From positions 1 through 20,123 of IMG/VR virus record IMGVR_UViG_3300008450_000627: 20,123 bases of DNA. One strand, 5' to 3'. This DNA is from a virus. Position numbers and translations under genes: made by a program. The notes beneath the pieces are model-generated. The model was not told where the DNA came from. It saw nothing but the letters and a program-made list of their open reading frames with translations, and ran no database searches. Numbering within the stretch: position 1 is the stretch's first letter; every line of letters starts with the position of its first letter. Of this stretch, positions 13,952-20,123 are shown in pieces.

Positions 13952-14326
13952 ATGAAACTAAGTCAATTTAAGTCCATGTTGCGTGAGCTTATCCGTGAGG
14001 AGGTTCAAATCGCAGTGCGTACTGAGATTAAAAAGCTTAATGAAGGTAAGCAGTCTATGCCTAAACCAAACCAAGCTTTGCAAGTAAACAAAAGAACTAC
14101 ACCGCTAGTAACTCTTGACGAGCCATTTACCACGGTAGGAGGACCTCTAGGCGATTTGCTAAACGAAACAGCACAAACAATGGCTGGTTTTGGAGAAGAG
14201 TCAGTGGAGCAAGCAAACCCAGACTTTCCAACAATAGGAGCATCAGCAACAGATATGTTTGTTAAGGATTATTCATCTGTCCTAAAGAGATCAGAAGAAT
14301 TAAGTAATCCAAACTTTAGACCATAA
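13952..14326 (+). CDS. Small protein with basic amphipathic N-terminal helix, upstream of gp25
   Basis: I place the start at 13952, giving 124 residues, rather than at the in-frame ATG at 13865. The longer form would overlap the previous gene by 46 nt and begin with an out-of-character stretch, whereas 13952 follows a clean A-rich leader. The N-terminus is an amphipathic helix rich in charged residues (LSQFKSMLRELIREEVQIAV). N-termini of this kind recur in many marine and environmental T4-like phage proteins, as I remember it. The rest is Pro/Thr-rich and acidic with short conserved-looking turns (DEPFTTVGGPLGDLL, NPDFPTIGASATDMF), suggesting an extended protein that binds other baseplate parts. 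The stop overlaps the gp25 start by 1 nt. The function is unknown. Confidence 0.65.
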   Translation: MKLSQFKSMLRELIREEVQIAVRTEIKKLNEGKQSMPKPNQALQVNKRTTPLVTLDEPFTTVGGPLGDLLNETAQTMAGFGEESVEQANPDFPTIGASATDMFVKDYSSVLKRSEELSNPNFRP

Positions 14327-14742
14327 TGGCGTATATTATACAAGTCAATCCAGTAGACCTAGAAAAGAATGTAGCTTTGGGTTTGGATCTTCCGTTGGCG
14401 GGAGAGAGAGGAGCGACTTTTAAGCAAAATTACTTTACAATAGATCAAGCAGAGGCCAATGCTAAAAACCTCTTACTAACTGAGCCTGGCGAAAGAGTAA
14501 TGCTTCCGGAGTTTGGATGCGGTTTAAAGAAGACTATTTTCGAAAACCTTACGCAAGAAACTCTACAAGCTTTAAGTCTAAGAATAAGAAATAGCTTCCA
14601 AACATTTTTGCCTTACATATTTATACAAAAGTTAGAGCTCACACCAGACGCAGAAACAAATACGCTTTTTGTTAAGTTGGATATAAGCTTAGATGAGTTA
14701 GGATTCGACACAAGATCAATATTATTGGAAGTAAATGGCTAA
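14326..14742 (+). CDS. 25: Baseplate wedge protein, gp25/GPW family
   Basis: The protein has 138 residues (T4 gp25 has 132), so it is full length. The family signature is clear: NAKNLLLTEPGERVMLPEFG at 45-64, including the EPGER motif at 53-57 and the PEFGCGL turn. An amphipathic helix (about 74-93) and a beta-strand pair (about 112-137) follow, as expected for the gp25-like lysozyme-related fold, which is structural and not catalytic. In contractile tails gp25 nucleates the tail sheath and joins the wedge to gp6 and the inner baseplate. It overlaps the previous gene by 1 nt and the gp6-like gene by 8 nt, consistent with a co-translated wedge module. Confidence 0.92.
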   Translation: MAYIIQVNPVDLEKNVALGLDLPLAGERGATFKQNYFTIDQAEANAKNLLLTEPGERVMLPEFGCGLKKTIFENLTQETLQALSLRIRNSFQTFLPYIFIQKLELTPDAETNTLFVKLDISLDELGFDTRSILLEVNG

Positions 14743-16621
14743 TCAAGATATAAAATACTACGGAAGAGATTTCGATTCTATTAAACAAGGTTTAATTGAG
14801 TTTGCTAGAGCCTACTATCCGGATTCCTATACAGACTTTAACGAAGCATCACCAGGATCATTGTTTATTGACCTAGCAGCTTATGTGGGTGACGTATTAG
14901 GATATTACACAGACGCTAATTTTAAGGAGTCTATGTTGCTGCACGCTCAAGAGCGTAGAAACCTACTAAGTATAGCATCAGCACTTGGCTACAAACCTAA
15001 GTTATCTGTACCTGCACAAGTAGATTTAGATGTATATCAACTAATACCTGCAAGTGGTTCTGGAAATGGTAGTACACCAGACATAAGATATGGTTTAAAA
15101 ATTGAACCAGGTCTAGAAACAAGATCAACAGGAACAGGCATTACCTTTACTGTACAAGACGCTATTGATTTCCGAATTAATAATACGTTCAATCCTACAG
15201 AGTACTCGGTCTATAGCATAGATAACACTACTGGCAATCCGATATACTATTTGGCTAAAAAAACAGTTAAGGCAATCAGTGCTGCTTTGCAAACGCAAAC
15301 TTATACAATAACCTCTCGCGAAAGATTTACAAAAATATTCCTACCAACCACTACAACAAATCCAATCATAGGATTAGATAGTATAGTAGACTCAGATGGA
15401 AATACTTGGTATGAAGTTCCATACTTAGCGCAAGATACTATATTTGAGCAAGTGGAGAATACAGCGTACAATGATCCAGACGCAGCAGTTTATAGTAACG
15501 AGACTCCATACCTTCTTAGATTAAAAAAAGTACCAAGAAGGTTTATAACTCGTGTAGTAGAGGGTGGATTAGAAATACAATTTGGTTCTGGAGTATCAAA
15601 CACACCAGACGAAGAGTTGTTGGCAACACCAGAGCAGATTGCAATAGCTACTGCAACCGGTAAAGCAGACACAGACGCATCTCTAGATCCAAGCAATCCA
15701 CTATTAACGTCCACATATGGAATAGCTCCATCAAACACAACACTAACGGTTAGCTACTACACAGGAGGAGGTGTAGCTTCCAACGTACCATCAAACACAA
15801 TTACGGAGATCACCTCAATAAACACTACAAACTCAACATTACCAACAAGTACGCCAACGCTAAACAATACAGTAATACAGAGTGTTATTGTAAACAACAC
15901 AACTGCAGCTGCTGGAGGTAGGAATGAAGAAACAATAGAGGAGATAAGACAAAATGCATTAGCACAGTTTTCTTCACAAAATAGAGCTGTTACTAGAGAA
16001 GATTATATCATGCGCTGCTACTCAATGCCAAGCACATTCGGCTCAGTAGCCAAGGCCTTTATAGCACCTGACGAGCAAAACAATATAGGTACATCGGAGG
16101 TTAATGATACGGTAGCAAATCCATTGGCATTGAATTTGTTTGTGTTGGGATATAACGACAGTAAGCAGTGTTCTATAGTAAACAGAGCAGTAAAAACCAA
16201 CTTAGCAAACTACTTAGATCACTATAGAATGCTTACCGATAGCATCAACATTAGAGATGCCTATGTTATCAATATTGGAGTTAAATTTGACATACTTCCA
16301 AGCCCTAACTTCAATAGCAATGAAGTCTTAGCTCGCTGTATACAAAGATTAAAAGAACACTTTAATATTGACAGATGGCAAATCAACCAACCCATTATAC
16401 ATAGTGAAATTATGATGGCATTGTTGGGAGTAAAAGGAGTGCAGACAGTTTCTAATTTAGCAATTCAAAACCTAAATAGCGTAGCTGACGGATATAGTGA
16501 CGTGCTCTACGATATTGCAGGAGCAACTAAAAATGGAATAACATACCCAAGCCTAGACCCAGCCATCTTTGAAGTAAAATTCCCAGACAGAGACATCGAA
16601 GGCAGAATAACATCTTTCTAA
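14735..16621 (+). CDS. 6: Baseplate wedge protein, gp6/baseplate-J family
   Basis: The protein has 628 residues (T4 gp6 has 660). The N-terminal 90 residues carry the gp6 signature: YYGRDFDSIKQGLIEFARAY, DFNEASPGSLFIDLAAYVGD, then ESMLLHAQERRNLLSIASALGY. The middle (about 95-385) is beta-rich and Thr/Asn-rich. At about 390-430 lies the baseplate-J motif (AGGRNEETIEEIRQNA, SQNRAVTREDYI). The C-terminal part ends in a helical and beta dimerisation-type region. In T4, gp6 dimers form the ring that holds the baseplate together and rearranges during sheath contraction. The 8-nt overlap with the gp25-like gene and the 1-nt gap to the next gene place it in the wedge operon. Confidence 0.9.
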   Translation: MANQDIKYYGRDFDSIKQGLIEFARAYYPDSYTDFNEASPGSLFIDLAAYVGDVLGYYTDANFKESMLLHAQERRNLLSIASALGYKPKLSVPAQVDLDVYQLIPASGSGNGSTPDIRYGLKIEPGLETRSTGTGITFTVQDAIDFRINNTFNPTEYSVYSIDNTTGNPIYYLAKKTVKAISAALQTQTYTITSRERFTKIFLPTTTTNPIIGLDSIVDSDGNTWYEVPYLAQDTIFEQVENTAYNDPDAAVYSNETPYLLRLKKVPRRFITRVVEGGLEIQFGSGVSNTPDEELLATPEQIAIATATGKADTDASLDPSNPLLTSTYGIAPSNTTLTVSYYTGGGVASNVPSNTITEITSINTTNSTLPTSTPTLNNTVIQSVIVNNTTAAAGGRNEETIEEIRQNALAQFSSQNRAVTREDYIMRCYSMPSTFGSVAKAFIAPDEQNNIGTSEVNDTVANPLALNLFVLGYNDSKQCSIVNRAVKTNLANYLDHYRMLTDSINIRDAYVINIGVKFDILPSPNFNSNEVLARCIQRLKEHFNIDRWQINQPIIHSEIMMALLGVKGVQTVSNLAIQNLNSVADGYSDVLYDIAGATKNGITYPSLDPAIFEVKFPDRDIEGRITSF

Positions 16622-16622
16622 T

Positions 16623-17720
16623 ATGATATACAGTATTTTTAGTGTAAAAGACGCAACCTTATACGAACAGTATCCATCACTTAATACTGGCCTAGATGCT
16701 GTGTTGGAAATTAATAAAGTAGCAACAACATCGGGATCAACTAATGTATATTATAATTCAAGAATTGCTGTTAAGTTTGATCTAACAAACTTCACAAATA
16801 ATTTTGATTCTACTTTATTAACCCAAACAGCAAGTTACTATCTAAGATTAACAGCCACAGAGCCAAGTGAGATTCCAACAAGTTACACGCTCTTTGCTCA
16901 TCCAATATCACAAAGTTGGAATATGGGCACTGGAAGGTATACGATAGCTGTTACCAGCAGCGACGGAACATCGTGGAACTACAGACTAACGAGCGCCAAC
17001 ACAGCATCAGCATGGCTAACAGCCTCTTTTGCAAACGGAACGACTGGAAGCTGGGCAACAAATCCTGGAGGAGGTGCTTGGTTCACAGCATCAGTACACT
17101 CACAAAGCTTTGATTACCAAGCAACAGATGTATTGATGGATGTAACTGCTGCAGTAAGACAGTGGATTGCTGGTACAAGAGTTAATGAGGGTTTTGTTAT
17201 TAAAAAGAGTGACATCGATGAAAGAAGCTCAGACGTCTTTAATAGCCTGAGATTCTTTAGTAAGGATACTCATACGGTATATGGACCTAGACTGGAAATG
17301 AGATACGATGACTCTATCTACCTTACTTCATCAACTTTAGTTGACTACAATGAGGAGGTTGCAGTAAACTTAAGCAACATACAGCCTCAATACGTCGAAG
17401 ATTCTAAAGCAAGAATTAATATATCAGCAAGACCAAAATACCCGGATCGCACATTTGCAACAATGAGCTATTACTACGATGCATATCGTCTACCTAGCTC
17501 AAGTTTCTATAGCGTAAGAGATGCACACACAAGTGATGTAGTAATTCCATTCGATGAAACTAATACAAAAATTAGTGCTGATGGCAACGGTAGTTACTTT
17601 ATTCTAAACTTTAACGGATTAGCTCCAGAAAGATACTACAGATTGCTAATTAAGTCAAAGACGTCCTCTGCAGAGGAGTATGTCTACGATAAAAATTGGA
17701 TCTTTAAAGTAGTACGATAA
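16623..17720 (+). CDS. DNRLRE-like jelly-roll virion protein next to the wedge genes
   Basis: The protein has 365 residues. Residues 8-228 look like the DNRLRE beta-jelly-roll domain: an opening segment with DATLYEQYPSLNTG, a strand with IAVKFDLTNF (48-57), LRLTATEP, a loop around SQSWNMGTGRY, the motif MDVTAAVRQWIAGTRVNEGF at 172-191, and a closing RFFSKDTHTVYGPRLEMRYD (210-229). The second part (229-365) is beta-rich with many Tyr residues and may be another sandwich. Such domains occur in adhesive and structural proteins. In T4 the two genes after gp6 are gp7 and gp8, and gp8 is 334 residues, so this could sit in the gp8 niche, but I see no sequence evidence for homology. It starts 1 nt after the gp6-like stop. 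Confidence 0.65.
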   Translation: MIYSIFSVKDATLYEQYPSLNTGLDAVLEINKVATTSGSTNVYYNSRIAVKFDLTNFTNNFDSTLLTQTASYYLRLTATEPSEIPTSYTLFAHPISQSWNMGTGRYTIAVTSSDGTSWNYRLTSANTASAWLTASFANGTTGSWATNPGGGAWFTASVHSQSFDYQATDVLMDVTAAVRQWIAGTRVNEGFVIKKSDIDERSSDVFNSLRFFSKDTHTVYGPRLEMRYDDSIYLTSSTLVDYNEEVAVNLSNIQPQYVEDSKARINISARPKYPDRTFATMSYYYDAYRLPSSSFYSVRDAHTSDVVIPFDETNTKISADGNGSYFILNFNGLAPERYYRLLIKSKTSSAEEYVYDKNWIFKVVR

Positions 17721-20123
17721 TGGCCAGAACCCTAAACGGAAAGTACCTAATAGCGGACTTAAATGATGCAGAAGGTGCTTATGTATCAGCATCTGTACCA
17801 CAGACTGAGTTTTCAACTACAAATGAAAACCAAACTGTATATAATCTATTCCCATACGAACTAAACGACGTTCCAATTTTCACAAAAAACGTTTACGAAA
17901 GCTCAGAGCCACAGATTGTAAGTGATCAAAGCTTTGAACCTGGGCAGAATAATTTATATTACGATAGTACTGGAACTATTAGGGTGGTTGTAGGATCATC
18001 GTTTAAGCTAGCAGTATCAGCACAGCAGCCAAACGTACTTAATGTAGAAAATGGCATACCCATTATAAAACCTGCCTCAGGAGACCTCAGATACGAATGG
18101 CTGGTTGATGGTAATTTGGTATTTGACGTAGAACCGTCCTTTTTAGATGAGAGAGTAGATAAGAGACGTCCTTTAGATAATGTACTTGAGTTTGTAAATG
18201 TCACAAAAAGAATGCAAGGAACATACACCTGCACAGTAACTAACGATATAGGACAAGTAACATCAGAAGATATAACAATTGAAGTTCTCGATCCAATCCG
18301 ATCAGATGATCCATTTGCACCATTTAATCGTAGAAATGCAATCCAAAATGGATTTGCTTTAGATACGGTTAATAACTGGACAGCCCTTATTGGGGATGTT
18401 ACAGCAAAACCAATGCTTACAAAAGAGCAAGAAGCTAAGGCAAAGCAACCAAATGCATCAGTATTTGGACACGCACCAGGCGAAATATACCCACACCCAT
18501 TTAACGTTAGAGCGAATGGTATAACTGGCTTTGCTCCTGCAGACTTACTCAAGAGAAACGCTGCGTACTTTACAAGAGGACCAATACAGTATATTGCAAA
18601 TGGTGGAACAAATCAAGCAGCAATATACCAAGACGTAGACCTTAGTGAAATTACTGATTATATTAGTGGTAAAGCTTATGGATCAAGGGGGGTTAGAGCA
18701 TACTTTGGTTGCATACTTGGAAACGCTATTACACGCTTTATTCCAACAATTGACATACTAGGCCCAGACGAACGAAGTAAGGAGGAATTTTACTATTCAA
18801 ACGCACCTAGAATTTCATATGAGAACTTTGTTCTAGCAGGACCTGCTTTTTTAGAAGAGGTCGTAACGGTAATTGTACAAGAGTACGAAGGAGAGACACC
18901 ATTACAAAGCACTATTTACGAGAATGGAGAAGAAAAACTTGTCGATAATATACAGATAGTAGATGCGCTCTCATCGTTGTACAAACAAACTCAAACAGAC
19001 CCAATACAACCGCCAATACCGTCAGTTAAAACAGCTGATAATGATGTAGTAGTATTAAAGCCTATAGAAGGGGAACAAGCTCGAGTGTTAAACCTATACA
19101 ACAAAATATACCCTAACAAGCAAGAGCATTACGCCTATGGGCAGTATGCAGAGTACAAAGACTTTGTAATTAGCAAACTCAACACAAGAACAAATAAAAT
19201 TAGAGTTACTATACGGTTTGACATTTCGACAACTAGAATGAACGAAATTGCACCTGATATAATATCCAACGATCTTTTTGATTTAGAAATTTGGAGAAAG
19301 CCTTATATAAAACTACTCTTTAAGGAGTATAGAAAATCAGTACTATCCGTTTTTCAACAAAACCAAGGCTCGCAATACAAAGATCGACCACTAGGGGAGC
19401 AGATAAGACCAGGAAACCTATCACACGCAATGGCTACTGGCCTAGGACTTATATTAGAGCCTATTATACCTACAACACAAGACATAAGTGGTTTTAAAAG
19501 GGGTTTGATTGAGGTAGTACCAAAAGAGATAGAAGTAAGACCAAATCCAATAGACGTATACACATCACAAATTACCTTTGAAGACGCAGCGAGTAACATC
19601 ACCGGCTTGTCGACAATATTAGATATACAAGGCATCGTATACATTAGCTTTTATAGAAAGTTTGATAACGCAGGATGGTGGGGATTTAGAGACAGTATGC
19701 GGGATAGTCACGATGATGATGATATAAATGGACGAATCAGAATAACAGACATAACTACAAACACTTTAATATACGACACACTAACCTACGCATCAGACGG
19801 ATCTGTAGCAGTAGGAAAAGGTACAGACCAAGAACCAGCATACACAAACTTTTCCGGAGAACACGTTATTAGGATAGAAGTTCAAGCTTTTGGTGGAGAA
19901 GGGTGGAAAAGAAAAGTGTTTCCATACTTAACAGTGGAATTGGCCAATGAATTAAGTGAGTATACTGGTGAAGTGGGTCCAGGAAGATTGGCACATTTGT
20001 GGCCAGCACCAGTTACACAATATGAAGCACGTATTGATAACTTTATTGATGGTACTCCAAATACAGACATAGGACGCCCAGGCGTTACCCGTCGTATGGG
20101 AATGTATCCAAGAGAGGGATACA
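17720..20123 (+). CDS. Large baseplate/tail protein with Ig-like domain, truncated by the window edge
   Basis: The frame is open from the ATG at 17720 to the end of the window, giving 801 complete codons and no stop. The start overlaps the previous stop by 1 nt. Residues about 84-190 look like an Ig-like domain: a strand FKLAVSAQ, YEWLVDG with the core Trp (W127), and MQGTYTCTVTNDIG with the Tyr-x-Cys motif (Y169, C171). The first disulfide Cys is absent. Residues about 207-400 resemble a carbohydrate-binding-like jelly roll (NGFALDTVNNWTALIGD, then AAIYQDVDLSEITDYISGKAYG). The remainder is beta-rich with no motif I recognise. Its position and size of more than 800 residues would suit a gp7-like wedge protein, but a tail-fibre or receptor-binding role is also possible. 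Confidence 0.65.
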   Translation, partial: MARTLNGKYLIADLNDAEGAYVSASVPQTEFSTTNENQTVYNLFPYELNDVPIFTKNVYESSEPQIVSDQSFEPGQNNLYYDSTGTIRVVVGSSFKLAVSAQQPNVLNVENGIPIIKPASGDLRYEWLVDGNLVFDVEPSFLDERVDKRRPLDNVLEFVNVTKRMQGTYTCTVTNDIGQVTSEDITIEVLDPIRSDDPFAPFNRRNAIQNGFALDTVNNWTALIGDVTAKPMLTKEQEAKAKQPNASVFGHAPGEIYPHPFNVRANGITGFAPADLLKRNAAYFTRGPIQYIANGGTNQAAIYQDVDLSEITDYISGKAYGSRGVRAYFGCILGNAITRFIPTIDILGPDERSKEEFYYSNAPRISYENFVLAGPAFLEEVVTVIVQEYEGETPLQSTIYENGEEKLVDNIQIVDALSSLYKQTQTDPIQPPIPSVKTADNDVVVLKPIEGEQARVLNLYNKIYPNKQEHYAYGQYAEYKDFVISKLNTRTNKIRVTIRFDISTTRMNEIAPDIISNDLFDLEIWRKPYIKLLFKEYRKSVLSVFQQNQGSQYKDRPLGEQIRPGNLSHAMATGLGLILEPIIPTTQDISGFKRGLIEVVPKEIEVRPNPIDVYTSQITFEDAASNITGLSTILDIQGIVYISFYRKFDNAGWWGFRDSMRDSHDDDDINGRIRITDITTNTLIYDTLTYASDGSVAVGKGTDQEPAYTNFSGEHVIRIEVQAFGGEGWKRKVFPYLTVELANELSEYTGEVGPGRLAHLWPAPVTQYEARIDNFIDGTPNTDIGRPGVTRRMGMYPREGY

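Noticed and set aside
16916-17113. Plus-strand ORF of 65 codons in another frame
   Set aside because: It is contained in the DNRLRE-like gene. Its composition is random-looking, with no initiation context.
17959-18552. Minus-strand ORF of 197 codons
   Set aside because: It lies entirely inside the long + strand frame 17720-20123, which has Ig-like motifs and runs open for 801 codons. Its sequence is Ser/Thr/Cys-rich with no motif, as expected for an antisense shadow.
1-20123. tRNA genes, CRISPR arrays, integrase, transposase or defence genes
   Set aside because: The non-coding gaps total only a few hundred bases and none is long enough for a tRNA except 560-634, which has no cloverleaf. I found no repeat-spacer pattern and no recombinase motifs.

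Overview
The window looks like part of a tailed, contractile-tail (myovirus) phage genome of the broad T4-like type. All genes are on the + strand. They are packed with 1-nt TAATG overlaps or gaps of a few bases, and the composition is AT-rich. The clearest anchors are a gp55-like late sigma factor (2893-3597), a gp25/GPW baseplate wedge protein (14326-14742) and a gp6/baseplate-J wedge protein (14735-16621). Almost no start codon has a Shine-Dalgarno sequence; the leaders are A-rich, and one gap carries a fair match to a Bacteroidota-type promoter. A Bacteroidota host is therefore my best guess, but it is inference. I see no tRNA, CRISPR array, insertion sequence or integrase.

Layout. (1) 1-1450: small accessory genes, several of them single- or multi-pass membrane proteins, none recognised. 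(2) 1451-3845: a zinc-ribbon/coiled-coil protein, an HD-domain phosphohydrolase, a membrane-anchored protein, the gp55-like sigma factor and a small protein. (3) 3876-10851: a small helical protein, then three tandem paralogous gp5-like baseplate hub proteins, a separate beta-helical spike candidate, and a protein that looks like a degenerate VanY/M15 peptidase. (4) 10851-13910: a 1019-residue coiled-coil-rich protein, a tape-measure candidate. (5) 13952-20123: a small protein, gp25-like and gp6-like wedge proteins, a DNRLRE-like jelly-roll virion protein, and a large protein with an Ig-like domain that runs off the right edge and may occupy the gp7 position.

The most interesting part is region 3. 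In T4, gp5 is one homotrimeric protein made of an OB fold, a lysozyme domain and a beta-helix needle. Here the N-terminal hub module (about 310 residues, ending in a shared YDPNF-type motif) occurs three times in a row. Each copy has a different C-terminal domain suggesting a different cell-wall chemistry: an L,D-transpeptidase-like His...SxGC domain, a CHAP/NlpC-P60-like Cys/His domain, and a GH19/lysozyme-like glycosidase. The needle-like beta-helix is a separate gene just downstream, with its own candidate promoter. A simple model is a heterotrimeric hub carrying three different wall-degrading enzymes around one tail tip. An alternative is three interchangeable homotrimers. The next gene resembles a zinc peptidase that has lost all three metal ligands, so it would be a structural or wall-binding relic.

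The sigma factor upstream would drive late transcription of the structural genes. All four intergenic gaps longer than 25 nt contain an AT-only TATWTWTW octamer, a candidate for the late promoter or for a Bacteroidota-style initiation region.
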